From assembly GCF_017353255.1 (NCBI RefSeq), contig NZ_JAFMYU010000002.1, positions 124,001 to 188,000 of the forward strand: a DNA stretch of 64,000 nucleotides, written 5' to 3'. The position numbers and the translations under genes are program-made. The notes below the pieces were generated by a model. It did no database searches. It was not told the origin of the DNA and saw nothing but the letters and a program-made list of their open reading frames with translations. This DNA comes from Fibrella aquatilis. GTDB taxonomy: Bacteria; Bacteroidota; Bacteroidia; Cytophagales; Spirosomataceae. Shown here piece after piece: positions 43,147 through 51,876 of the stretch (position 1 is its first letter; each line of letters opens with the position of its first letter).

Positions 43147-44814
43147 TCATACTTTCGGCTCCACCCAGATTGCTACTAGCAAGCTGGTAATCAAGATAAA
43201 CCACGCCCAGTCGGGTAGTTCTTTTTCGACGAAACGGGCTTCGGCGGGGCGACTGACATCATAGCGGCGGTGGGCAAGTGCTACCGCCGCTGTCTTTTGG
43301 CGTTGGCTCAACGGCCCCAACGCCCCCGCTCGGTTTGGCTCAGTGGCGTAGACATAGACCGCCAGTGTGTCTTGCAACGGTTGCCAGCCAGGTTGTGCCG
43401 GTCGGATGGTGCCGGTCCAGGATCGGGTGTTGAGCGGCGCGGGGCGCAGGTTTATGGTGTCATTGCCGATGCGCAGACGAGCAGGGACGACGGTTGGGTT
43501 GTTGAGCGTTATTTCGGCCGGAAGGTGCTGATAAACAGGCGCTTCTATGGTCAGATTATTGGTCGATGTAGGCTGTAATTGAGCCAGTATTGACAGCCAA
43601 AGCCGGTTATAGGCTACGCTGTCGCCGCTTAGACGGAGGGGAAAAGTTTCGGTTAATAGCGATAGAGCCACCCGGCCGGTAGAGGGCTGAACGGCAACCG
43701 GATAGCCCGGCACGGGCAGCAGCCGATTGGTGAGCACAAAGCGATAGGGGAGGGCCGTGAGTACGGGGCCAATGTGCAGGGTGTCTTTGCCCGGCACCCG
43801 CCGCAGTTGCCAGCGCGTATGCAAGGCCCGGTTTACGGCGGCCACATCAGCGTCAGCCTGACTCACGTTCAACACCAGCACACTCTTGTCCGTTGATAAA
43901 GTATTGGTTACCAATCTATTAGTCACGTTGCCTGGATCCGTAATGACCAGATCGGGCGGGGTATTTTTGGCCGAAACTGCGCTGTTGATGGCCAGCGAAC
44001 TACCGATTCCTTTCGACAGTGTGCTGGTCAGTTCAACCTGATGCCCCTGCTGCCCCAGCCAGTCGGCGAGGGTGCGCGTCTCGAAATCGGGGGCGGTGAG
44101 CACAAACCGGATGCGCATACGGGCGGTGGGCCGGACAACAAAATGGAGCGTGTCGAGTAGGGTGTTGCCGAGCCAGAGCGTCGGGCTGTTTCGGCCTAGT
44201 GCAAAAACCGGATAGTTTAGTATAAAGTCTTGATTACCAGTTGTCAGCCAGGTGCTGTCGAGCGTACGTTGGCCAAGTCGAACCCGTAACACGTCCGCTT
44301 TTGTCGTACCGATTTGCCCACTGATTGTCTGGGACTGACCCAGCGGCACAATACCCTGCCAACGCAGACTCTGCAACTGACCCGCTGCCGCATAGGGCAC
44401 CCACGTCACCACCTGCTTAGTCAATTGCGCCAGTATGTTGTCGGGAAAAGCCTGCCCCAGCAATACTACCGAATCGGTTGCCCCGCGAAACGCCTGCGCC
44501 ATGATGATTTGGCGAATATGCAGGCTGTCCTGCACCCGGCGAATGGCCTCGTTGGGAATCTCCATACCCAGAGCCTCATCGGCCACCAGCAACACCCGTC
44601 CGGCGGGAAGTTGACTACGGCAGCGGGGTTGTAGAAACAGGCCTAGCAAGCTCAAAAACAGCAACACATGCAGCCCAACGCGCACTGCTCTGCGCCCCGC
44701 TGACAAATTGGTTTCTTTACTGATTCGCCACAAAGAGAAGAACAACAGGGCTAACAGTAATGCGGAAATAAGCCAGGGCCAAGGCGTTGTCCAGTCGATG
44801 GGAGGGAGGGTCAT
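43147..44814 (-). CDS. Membrane protein closing the MoxR/BatA-type operon
   Basis: A 555-residue protein starting at 44814 (MTLPPIDWTTPWPWLI). Two N-terminal membrane helices (about 10-30 and 45-65), a periplasmic region with a VWA/Rossmann-like segment (IRFVLTAPDFETRTLADWLGQQG) and a C-terminal helix (WAWFILITSLLVAIWV) are visible. This resembles the large membrane proteins with a glutamine-amidotransferase-like fold found beside BatA in Bacteroidota, but I cannot name it. It is the last gene of the DUF4159-MoxR-DUF58-BatA-DUF4175 run. Confidence 0.75.
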   Translation of the reverse strand: MTLPPIDWTTPWPWLISALLLALLFFSLWRISKETNLSAGRRAVRVGLHVLLFLSLLGLFLQPRCRSQLPAGRVLLVADEALGMEIPNEAIRRVQDSLHIRQIIMAQAFRGATDSVVLLGQAFPDNILAQLTKQVVTWVPYAAAGQLQSLRWQGIVPLGQSQTISGQIGTTKADVLRVRLGQRTLDSTWLTTGNQDFILNYPVFALGRNSPTLWLGNTLLDTLHFVVRPTARMRIRFVLTAPDFETRTLADWLGQQGHQVELTSTLSKGIGSSLAINSAVSAKNTPPDLVITDPGNVTNRLVTNTLSTDKSVLVLNVSQADADVAAVNRALHTRWQLRRVPGKDTLHIGPVLTALPYRFVLTNRLLPVPGYPVAVQPSTGRVALSLLTETFPLRLSGDSVAYNRLWLSILAQLQPTSTNNLTIEAPVYQHLPAEITLNNPTVVPARLRIGNDTINLRPAPLNTRSWTGTIRPAQPGWQPLQDTLAVYVYATEPNRAGALGPLSQRQKTAAVALAHRRYDVSRPAEARFVEKELPDWAWFILITSLLVAIWVEPKV

Positions 44815-44826
44815 TGTTGATGGGGT

Positions 44827-44981
44827 GAGTGCTGTCAGGTCGGAATGCCGCACCATCCTAACCTGACGGAACGCGGGTCCCCCGACCCGGCGTAGAAAAG
44901 TAGCTGGTTGAAATACGCCGGGTCGGGGGACCCACGTTCCGTCAGGTTAGGATGGTGCGGCATTCCGACCTGACAGCACTC
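44827..44981. repeat. Inverted repeat with 68-nt arms, the longest in the window
   Basis: Arms 44827-44894 and 44914-44981 differ at a single base; the loop is 19 nt. Unlike most others it is GC-rich and not made of a short iterated word (arm contains GTCAGGTCGGAATGCCGCAC and GGGTCCCCCGACCCGGCG). It separates two co-directional genes of one operon. Confidence 0.97.
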
Positions 44982-44999
44982 AGTACTACACTTAACCCA

Positions 45000-47276
45000 T
45001 CACTCCAGCCTTTGCCAGAAAGCGTTTTCTAATTTCTTTTCCGACACCATACCCGACCGGCTGCCCACCGTAGTTTGGTTGGCGAATGCGGCCAGTCGGC
45101 TTTGTAGTTGATCAATAGCGTTGGGTGTCAAGGTTTTACCTGCGGCTAGCTGCTGTAACTGCGCCAGCACCGACCAGTTGGTCAGGCCGCTTTGCAACAG
45201 TGGGCCACTCAGCGCTAGGCTTAGTTGCCCTATCGTCTGGCGCTGTGCGGGGGTTAGTTTGGGTAGCGACACATAGCCCAGCACTTCGGCTACCAGCGTG
45301 GCCGTGGGCAGGTTGCGGTATTGCCGCGCCAGCCGGTTTCTGGTGGCTACGTTTTTGAGTTCGCCCGTGAGCCGGGTTTCTTTTTCCTTCAGCGGGGGCG
45401 GGTCGTAACCGCTCTTTTTAGCGTAAGCACGGGCTTTTTGTTGTGCCAGCTTCAGGTATTCCAGTGCTTTTTGTTCAAACGGTCGGGCCAATTCAGGCTC
45501 GTATAGGCGCAGGTGTAACTCCGACTGCCACATCTGTTCCAGCACCATTTTCAGCAGGCTCCGCGTCGACTGCTCGTAAAACGTGTTCACCTCGCCGTTA
45601 TCGTGGTTGTGCACGTATTGCTCCATCAGCGCGGCCAGGGGGTCTTGTTCCTGCCCGGTGGCGGGGCCATTGGCACCGCCGTGATCATGGTCGTGCCCTG
45701 CTTCGGCGTGGTGATCGTCGTGATGCGCTTCTTTGGGTGCCGGAGATGCCTCGCCGCCTCCAGGATCTTTCTGGGTGTCGTGGCGGTGCTCAAAGCCCGC
45801 CAGCAAGTCGGCGTCGTTGTCGGCCAGGGGGCTGTGGCCGCCAATCTGATTCTCGAATTCTTCGCCCAAATACTGCCCGTAGCGCAGCCTGAGCACTTTT
45901 TGGTCGAAACCAATCTCATTCGATTCACTGTTGAACGCCGTTTTGGTCAGCCGCTTTTTGCGGGCAATGAGCTTGTCGGTGTCGATAATAATCTGCCGCT
46001 GACTGCGGAAGTATTCGGGCATGATGTTCACCGCCATCGTAGCCAGTTCGGCGTCGTCGGTCTGGGTAGTGTCTTTGAAGACTACGAAGTAGGTGTCTGA
46101 CTTGGTCAGTTGCGGCTCCGGGCGGTTCGCCGCTCCGATGCGGTTGTCGATGGCGGCCCAGTAGTAGTATAATTCGTCGCCGGGAGCAAAACCCAGTTTG
46201 GCCAGATCGAGCGTATGACTCAGCAGCGCCGACGTAAACGGCCCGCTGCCCGACGGTGGCGTTACCGGAAAGTGGCTCTCCCGAAACTTGACATTTTCGC
46301 CCGACCCCCTCGCCAACGTAGCTACAATGTAGGCCCCCCGCACCCGGAAATCGTCGGACACCTGGGCCTGCACCCGTAGTTGCATAGGTTCGCCCAGGCG
46401 ATGAAACCGGTGCAGCTCTTTCGACGTGGGCCGAATCACGGGTGGCGTATCGGGCTGGGCTTCGAGGCGGTAAAAGTCGGACTGGTACACCAGCGAGTCG
46501 CGTTGCTTTGGCGTCGTCCAGTAGGCCCGGATGGCATACAGGCCTGAGTTAAGCACGCGGTCTTGATACGAAAAAGCCCCTTTCTGCTGTGCAAAGGCTA
46601 GTTCGCCCCCCCGGTTGTTGACCAGCACTACCCGCACCCGGTCTGCTTGGCTAAGCTGCACCTGCCACCGCAACACCGACCCTACGTAGGCCGTCACGTT
46701 CAAATCGGTCGTGTTGCGCGTGGGTAAACCCGTGTAGGCTGGCGGTTGAACCTGCAAGTTCGCCGAACGGAAGGTGGGGGGGAAGGTTCTGTTTACAGTT
46801 TTCAGTTTGCTGTCTTCTGTTGTTGTTCTCCCGATTGCCTTGCGTGAGGGGGCCGGTTGGACGTTGATCAGGGCGAAAAGGGCCAGAGAAGCCAGCAGGA
46901 GCAGGGCGTAGGGGCGCAGGTTTTGCAGTAGTACAAACGGTTTGGGCAGTTGCGCAGCCCGTTTGCCCAGTCGGTCGAGCTGCAACTGTTCGGCCATGTT
47001 GGGGTTAGGCTTGGTGAGCAGGGGCAAGCTATATTCGGTGTGGCCCAGGGTGCGGTGTAACAATGCAATGGCCGCTTGTCGCTGTGGATAGAAAGCGTCT
47101 AACCGCCAGGCTGTCAAGGCTGTAGCAGTCAGGGATAGGCCAACAATGATACCTGTAGAAGCGGGCCGCAACGCTAGCAACAGCCCCACCGATACACCAA
47201 CAAAAACGGCCTTCAGCCAGCTGTTGGCATATAACTGCGTGGTAATAGACCGTATGAGTTGATGAAGCGATTCCAT
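45000..47276 (-). CDS. DUF4175-like membrane protein with His-rich insert
   Basis: A 758-residue protein. Two N-terminal membrane segments (about 20-55 and 125-145) lead into an extracytoplasmic region with Ig-like beta domains (about 175-400) and a helical C-terminal part (about 560-758). This layout fits the DUF4175 family that accompanies BatA-type genes. Around residues 505-535 is an insert rich in His and Asp (AHHDDHHAEAGHDHDHGG), which might bind metal; I do not know it from the family. Gaps to both neighbours in the operon contain inverted repeats. Confidence 0.8.
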   Translation of the reverse strand: MESLHQLIRSITTQLYANSWLKAVFVGVSVGLLLALRPASTGIIVGLSLTATALTAWRLDAFYPQRQAAIALLHRTLGHTEYSLPLLTKPNPNMAEQLQLDRLGKRAAQLPKPFVLLQNLRPYALLLLASLALFALINVQPAPSRKAIGRTTTEDSKLKTVNRTFPPTFRSANLQVQPPAYTGLPTRNTTDLNVTAYVGSVLRWQVQLSQADRVRVVLVNNRGGELAFAQQKGAFSYQDRVLNSGLYAIRAYWTTPKQRDSLVYQSDFYRLEAQPDTPPVIRPTSKELHRFHRLGEPMQLRVQAQVSDDFRVRGAYIVATLARGSGENVKFRESHFPVTPPSGSGPFTSALLSHTLDLAKLGFAPGDELYYYWAAIDNRIGAANRPEPQLTKSDTYFVVFKDTTQTDDAELATMAVNIMPEYFRSQRQIIIDTDKLIARKKRLTKTAFNSESNEIGFDQKVLRLRYGQYLGEEFENQIGGHSPLADNDADLLAGFEHRHDTQKDPGGGEASPAPKEAHHDDHHAEAGHDHDHGGANGPATGQEQDPLAALMEQYVHNHDNGEVNTFYEQSTRSLLKMVLEQMWQSELHLRLYEPELARPFEQKALEYLKLAQQKARAYAKKSGYDPPPLKEKETRLTGELKNVATRNRLARQYRNLPTATLVAEVLGYVSLPKLTPAQRQTIGQLSLALSGPLLQSGLTNWSVLAQLQQLAAGKTLTPNAIDQLQSRLAAFANQTTVGSRSGMVSEKKLENAFWQRLE

Positions 47277-47297
47277 AGTTGAGGAGCAGAGGGCAGA

Positions 47298-47374
47298 GAG
47301 CGTAGGGCAGAGGGCGTGGTGTCAGGTTGGGAATGCTATTACCCCCTCAATTCCACGCTCCCTGCCCTACGCTC
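47298..47374. repeat. Inverted repeat, 22-nt arms (GAGCGTAGGGCAG type)
   Basis: Arms 47298-47319 and 47353-47374 match with two differences. The right arm encodes the final residues (GA) and stop of the BatA-like gene, and further GCAGAGGGC words extend leftward to the DUF4175 start. Confidence 0.82.
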
Positions 47375-48554
47375 CACGCCTACTTAACCATCGTTCGGCC
47401 AGTAGAAGGCTTAAAAATAATATGAGGAGGGCTTTTTGACCTGCATTTCTGGGATGGGCGGTGGGTAAGGTGGGGGACTGATCACTGATGGCGGGCTGAA
47501 ATAAGGCCGCAAATGCCTGCTGACTAAGCGGAGTTGGCTGGCTAGTGAGGCCTAGGCCGCTGAGCAACTGCATTCCCAACTGCTCGGGCAACTGCCCATT
47601 GGCTATGTCGGCGTTGGACCGGATGGTGAGCGGTCCAGGCAGGTACTGCACGTTGGACCAATCGGTACGCAGGGGCTGGCCAACAAGGGTGTAAACAGTA
47701 GCTGGGTTGGGGCTTGTAATGGACCTGTCGGTGATGATCCAGGTGTATGATTTATTGGTAATTGACTGTTCGTCAAGTTGATATGTTAAGCCGTACACCT
47801 GCGTGAGTGCACCCAGCGCGGCCAGGACAGAAGCCCGTTCGGCGGCCTCGCCTAACTGCACCAGCACCCGGATAGGCGCTGTAGTCACTGCTTTGGTTGT
47901 GGTAGCATTCGTAACCGCCAAGCGACCATTATCGGCAAGGGTTAACACTTTGCCCGAAGGCAGCGCTATGTGGGACGATGGATTTTCCGTAGCGCTATTG
48001 GCAGGGTGGAGAAAAAATGGTTTAGGCACCTGAAAAGCGGGTCCATTGACCCATACCGACGAGTTGCGCAGGTACAGGTGTAGGTTGGCTTGCGGGGCGG
48101 TGGCTTCGTCGATAACCGCTTGCAGGGCGAGTGGATTCAGGGGCGGCGATGGCGGCAACTCATCCAGCGCGGTAATTATCGAAAGGGGCTGGGTGGCCCA
48201 GAAAAGTCGTTCGTCCCGTTGTTGGGCCTGCGCCAGTTCAAACCGATACATGCTGACCAGTTGCCTGTTGGGTTCCACCAAATGCACTTGCTGGGCAGGC
48301 GTAGCTGTCTTTTTACCGGGCCAGATGGGCCGGGCCAGCAGACAGGCCAATACAACGAGCAGCAGGCAGCGCAACACCAGCAGCAGCAAATTGTCGAACC
48401 TCAACCCACGTTTGGGGGGCTGGGTGGGCGTTTCGAGCCAGCGCAGCATAGCCCACGGCATGGGTCTGGCCCGCTGCTGATGCCAGAAATGCAGCGCAAT
48501 AGGCACTGCTATGGCCAGTATTCCCCACAGCAGGACCGGATTAAGAAACGTCAT
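47367..48554 (-). CDS. BatA N-terminal domain membrane protein
   Basis: A 395-residue inner-membrane protein. The first 85 residues are the BatA (aerotolerance regulator N-terminal) domain: MTFLNPVLLWGILAIAVPIALH, the PMPWAMLRWL motif and a second helix LLLLVLRCLLLVVLACLLARPIW. The rest is a poorly conserved periplasmic region, with a last hydrophobic stretch near the C-terminus. In the known Bat-type operons such proteins cooperate with MoxR ATPases and DUF58 proteins. The upstream DUF58 gene is separated from it by an opposing DUF1304 gene. Confidence 0.85.
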   Translation of the reverse strand: MTFLNPVLLWGILAIAVPIALHFWHQQRARPMPWAMLRWLETPTQPPKRGLRFDNLLLLVLRCLLLVVLACLLARPIWPGKKTATPAQQVHLVEPNRQLVSMYRFELAQAQQRDERLFWATQPLSIITALDELPPSPPLNPLALQAVIDEATAPQANLHLYLRNSSVWVNGPAFQVPKPFFLHPANSATENPSSHIALPSGKVLTLADNGRLAVTNATTTKAVTTAPIRVLVQLGEAAERASVLAALGALTQVYGLTYQLDEQSITNKSYTWIITDRSITSPNPATVYTLVGQPLRTDWSNVQYLPGPLTIRSNADIANGQLPEQLGMQLLSGLGLTSQPTPLSQQAFAALFQPAISDQSPTLPTAHPRNAGQKALLILFLSLLLAERWLSRRGA

Positions 48555-48608
48555 CGTCGAGCATTTTCAGGTATTCAATCCGATATTACACCAAACCAAT
48601 TCACGCTC

Positions 48609-48974
48609 ATGCACATCGTAACGAAAATTTTTATCGCCCTGGTAGCCATTGAACATCTTTACATTCTCTGGCTGGAAATGTTTGCCTGGACCACCCGCGG
48701 CCCGAAAGTCTTTAAAGGCTCTCTCCGCCCGGATCTCTTCGAACCAACTAAAGTCCTGGCTGCCAACCAGGGGCTATACAACGGTTTTCTGGCTGCTGGC
48801 CTGCTCTGGGCATTGCTGATTACTGACCCTACCTGGCAGAAAAACGTGGCCATTTTCTTTCTGTCCTGCGTTATTGTGGCCGCACTCTACGGTGGCTATT
48901 CGGCCAGCAAACGGATCATTCTGATGCAGGGCCTCCCCGCCCTAATCACCCTGGCGCTGCTGCTGGCCGTTTAG
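48609..48974 (+). CDS. DUF1304 family membrane protein
   Basis: A 121-residue protein with four hydrophobic helices and the DUF1304 signature (ALVAIEHLYILWLEMFAW, then ANQGLYNGFLAAGLLWAL). Function of the family is unknown. The ATG at 48609 is used; an open frame upstream overlaps the BatA-like gene and is not coding. It stands alone on the plus strand inside a minus-strand operon, so it looks inserted. Its last four residues and stop (LLAV) lie in the left arm of the inverted repeat that also encodes the end of the opposing gene. Confidence 0.88.
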   Translation: MHIVTKIFIALVAIEHLYILWLEMFAWTTRGPKVFKGSLRPDLFEPTKVLAANQGLYNGFLAAGLLWALLITDPTWQKNVAIFFLSCVIVAALYGGYSASKRIILMQGLPALITLALLLAV

Positions 48975-49052
48975 TCATTGGTCATTCGTAGCTGGATACA
49001 ACGAATGACCAATGACAGCGCAGCGAATGACCAATGACTAAACGGCCAGCAG
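48960..49052. repeat. Inverted repeat that encodes identical C-termini (LLAV) of two convergent genes
   Basis: Perfect 29-nt arms 48960-48988 and 49024-49052 (CTGCTGGCCGTTTAGTCATT...). Each arm starts with four in-frame codons plus the TAG stop of its own gene, so the DUF1304 and DUF58 proteins both end LLAV. GTCATTGGTCATTCG words recur in the loop. Confidence 0.95.
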
Positions 49053-49892
49053 TTCACGCAGGACCAACGCGGGGGGATCGGTGAGGAGGGCGCGGACGTG
49101 GCGGAGGTGGGGCAGATGAAGCTGACTGGTTAACTGATCGAAGTAGGCGGTGGCTGCCTGCTGAACCTGGTTGCGAACGGTATCGGCCTGAACCTCAACA
49201 GATTGGTCTGTTTCTAAATCCTGGAATTGATAGAAGCCGCTGAGATTAAAATCGACCTCCTGCTGCCCCAGCACCTGAATCAGCAGAATCTCGCGGCGGG
49301 GTGTGGCGGCCTGTCTGAGCAGTGTAATCCACTCGTCGTTGAGCTGCAACAGGTCCGACACCAGCACCAGCAACTCGCGTTGGTTGCGTTGCGGTATCGG
49401 AAACGCGGGCGGCTCGGCGGGCCAGCTTCCCCCTGCCGTCAGCCCCGCCAATGTGCCTAGCACTTTCTGGAAGGCCTGTTTGCCGACGGGCACCAGCGCC
49501 TCTACCTGCCCCTCCCGAACACTATGGAGACTTAGTTGGTCGCCCTGCCGGTTAGCAATGTAGGCCACCGCTGCCAGCAGCACCTTCGCGTAGTCGAGCC
49601 GCCGCACGGGGCCTTCGGCGTAGTTCATTGACCCCGACAGGTCGAGCAGCAGCCGCACTTGCTGACTGCTCTCCGTCTCTGACTCGCGCACCAGATGCTT
49701 ACCCGTTTGGGCATACCGCTTCCAGTCGATCCGTTTGGGATCATCGCCGGGTTGGTACGCCCGAAACTGCGCAAACTCCACGCCCACGCCATTCCGGCGA
49801 CTGCGATGCAGGCCCAGCGTCAGCTCGTCGCTAATCAATTGCCCCACCAGTGGCAGATTATTGATGCGAATAAAATCGAGGGGAGGGGTCAT
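49038..49892 (-). CDS. DUF58 domain protein (MoxR partner)
   Basis: A 284-residue cytosolic protein with a DUF58 core: EFAQFRAYQPGDDPKRIDWKRYAQTGKHLVRESE is the conserved signature, followed by a degenerate VWA-like fold (LLLDLSGSMNYAEG, with a DxSGS metal-site pattern). In known systems DUF58 proteins act with MoxR AAA+ ATPases, possibly in protein maturation. It starts 45 bp after the MoxR gene in the same operon. The C-terminus is shared with the inverted repeat at 48960-49052. Confidence 0.9.
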   Translation of the reverse strand: MTPPLDFIRINNLPLVGQLISDELTLGLHRSRRNGVGVEFAQFRAYQPGDDPKRIDWKRYAQTGKHLVRESETESSQQVRLLLDLSGSMNYAEGPVRRLDYAKVLLAAVAYIANRQGDQLSLHSVREGQVEALVPVGKQAFQKVLGTLAGLTAGGSWPAEPPAFPIPQRNQRELLVLVSDLLQLNDEWITLLRQAATPRREILLIQVLGQQEVDFNLSGFYQFQDLETDQSVEVQADTVRNQVQQAATAYFDQLTSQLHLPHLRHVRALLTDPPALVLRELLAV

Positions 49893-49937
49893 TGAGAATC
49901 AGGAATGTCCTTTCTACACGGTATTTACGATGGTTAG

Positions 49938-50918
49938 CTATGCCATTCTTAATTCATTTACCACTGCCGAAATCACACCATCTGTGGTAATGCCTTCTGA
50001 ATCAGCGCGAAAGTTGAGAGCAAGGCGGTGGCGGAGCACGGGGTAAGCCAGCTTTTGGATGTCGTCGGGAATGACCGAGAAGCGGCCGTTGAGTACGGCG
50101 CGGGCTTTGGCACACAGGATCAGGGCCTGACCAGCGCGGGGACCAGCCCCCCAGTCGCACCACTGCTTTACAAACGCTACTGGGCTATCCGCCGGGCGGG
50201 TATTGCGGACGAGGCGGTTTACCAGCGTCAGCAGTTCGTCGGAGATGAATACTTGACGGGTCAAGGTCTGTAAATCATGTACGTCATTATCGGTTAGAAT
50301 CGTGTTTAACACCGGCTTGTCGGTGCCGGTAGTGGCGCGGAGGACGGCGAGTTCTTCCTGTTCCGAGGGGTAGCCGAGGCGGATGTAGAGCAGGAACCGG
50401 TCGAGTTGGGCTTCGGGGAGTGGGTACGTTCCCGCCTGTTCAATGGGGTTTTGCGTAGCGATGATCAGGAAAGGCCGGGGCAGCAGATGGTCGGTGCCTG
50501 CGTAGGTGACCTTGTATTCCTGCATGGCTTCGAGCAGGGCGGCCTGCGTCTTGGGCGGCGTCCGGTTGATCTCATCGGCCAGCACAATGTTGGCAAAGAT
50601 TGGCCCCCGATTAAACTGGAAGAATTTCTTGCCTGTTTCGTGATCTTCTTCCAGCACCTCGGTGCCTACAATGTCGCCGGGCATCAGGTCGGGCGTAAAC
50701 TGAATGCGTTTGAACGACATGCTCAACGTACGGGCCAACGTGCTTACCAACAGCGTTTTAGCTAGGCCTGGTACGCCTTCCAGGAGGCAATGACCACCCG
50801 CCAGCAGCGTAATGATCACTTCGTCGATGGCTTCCTCCTGCCCAATAATGACCTTGCCAATCTCCGCTTTCAGCAAGGGCAATTTCGCCACGAGGGCTTT
50901 GTAATGATCTGGACTCAT
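49938..50918 (-). CDS. MoxR-family AAA+ ATPase
   Basis: A 326-residue AAA+ chaperone-like ATPase. Walker A is GVPGLAKT (48-55), Walker B VLADEINR, sensor 1 IIATQNP and the EAQLDRFLL segment (arginine finger) follow, with a winged-helix-like end. MoxR proteins help assemble or activate metal enzymes and envelope complexes with VWA/DUF58 partners, which are encoded just downstream. A hairpin lies upstream, between this gene and the DUF4159 gene. Confidence 0.93.
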   Translation of the reverse strand: MSPDHYKALVAKLPLLKAEIGKVIIGQEEAIDEVIITLLAGGHCLLEGVPGLAKTLLVSTLARTLSMSFKRIQFTPDLMPGDIVGTEVLEEDHETGKKFFQFNRGPIFANIVLADEINRTPPKTQAALLEAMQEYKVTYAGTDHLLPRPFLIIATQNPIEQAGTYPLPEAQLDRFLLYIRLGYPSEQEELAVLRATTGTDKPVLNTILTDNDVHDLQTLTRQVFISDELLTLVNRLVRNTRPADSPVAFVKQWCDWGAGPRAGQALILCAKARAVLNGRFSVIPDDIQKLAYPVLRHRLALNFRADSEGITTDGVISAVVNELRMA

Positions 50919-50928
50919 AGAAAAGGGA

Positions 50929-51020
50929 GGAACGGAGGAGGGAGGAAAGGAGAAAGGGGACTTGCATAAGCATATTGTGCTGTGTCAACTCTTTTCCTCC
51001 GTTTCTCCCTCCTCCGTTCC
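50929..51020. repeat. Inverted repeat (GGAACGGAGGAGGGAG type)
   Basis: GGAACGGAGGAGGGAG at 50929-50944 is exactly complementary to 51005-51020 and weaker pairing continues inward. It fills the gap between the DUF4159 and MoxR genes, beginning 10 bp from the MoxR start. Confidence 0.8.
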
Positions 51021-51027
51021 TTCATTG

Positions 51028-51648
51028 TTAAATACTTGTCAATGCATACGTCACAATATTAACCCCAAACTTAGTGTTGTCTTCGGCTAGGAAACGCTTG
51101 TTGCGGAAATCATAGTCCCACTCGCAACCATAGTCTTTGTTGCTATAAAGCACCCCAATACGGCCGTTGATGGTAATGGCCTTGAGGTAGTCATGCACTA
51201 AGTCATCGCCCCAGCCATTCAGCTCGAAACTGGTGGTAGGCGGTCCGTCGGTGAACTTGAAAAACGCAGTATAGATGGGGTGGTTGTTCGGAATCTTTTG
51301 CAACGCTTTGGGGCCAAAAGTACGAGCCATCTCCTGCTCAAACGACTTGGCAAACAGCCCGTCGATGTCGTGGTTGCAGTCGTCTACAAAGACAAAGCCA
51401 CCGTTTTGCACATACCGTTTGAAATGGTCGCGCTCTACCGTCGAAAACTCAACCAGTTTATGGCCGCTCAGGTAACAAAATGGGCTGCGGAACAGATCGG
51501 TGCTGTTTAGTTGCACCACGCGCTCGGTTTCCTCCACGGGTATTGTCGTGTACTCAATCAACGAATGCAGTAGATTGGCGGGCATTCGCTGATCGGTATC
51601 CCAGTCACCAGAGGCGTATTGAATGCGGGTGAATCGAAACGGTTTCAA
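51028..51648 (-). CDS. DUF4159 domain protein
   Basis: A cytosolic or peripheral protein of the DUF4159 family (FTRIQYASGDWDTDQRMPANLLHSLIEYT, then VFVDDCNHDIDGLFAKSFE and HPIYTAFFKF). The fold is related to glutamine amidotransferase-like or ThuA-like domains, but function is unknown. No ATG fits: TTG at 51648 begins MKPFRFTRIQ, the point where family similarity starts; GTG at 51681 and TTG at 51747 are alternatives. First gene of the DUF4159-MoxR-DUF58 run. Confidence 0.83.
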   Translation of the reverse strand: MKPFRFTRIQYASGDWDTDQRMPANLLHSLIEYTTIPVEETERVVQLNSTDLFRSPFCYLSGHKLVEFSTVERDHFKRYVQNGGFVFVDDCNHDIDGLFAKSFEQEMARTFGPKALQKIPNNHPIYTAFFKFTDGPPTTSFELNGWGDDLVHDYLKAITINGRIGVLYSNKDYGCEWDYDFRNKRFLAEDNTKFGVNIVTYALTSI

Positions 51649-51876
51649 GTTTTTTTGCCGATGAACGCATAAAATTAGCACTTTAATTTTTCCAATACAG
51701 AAGCACGAACCTGAATAATTGGCGGCCTCGCTTTGGTATTTTACCAAGAAAATATAGTATATAGATTTAGCCGTGTTTAATTAATTTCAACAAAAGTTAA
51801 ACAAAAATTTTATTCAACGGGTTGTCATGATGGTATTACCAAACCTAACAAACCCCAAACAATCTCTCGTACTCCT

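Noticed and set aside
48090-48608. N-terminal extension of the DUF1304 frame
   Set aside because: Overlaps the BatA-like gene on the opposite strand and lacks family similarity; the family start is at 48609.
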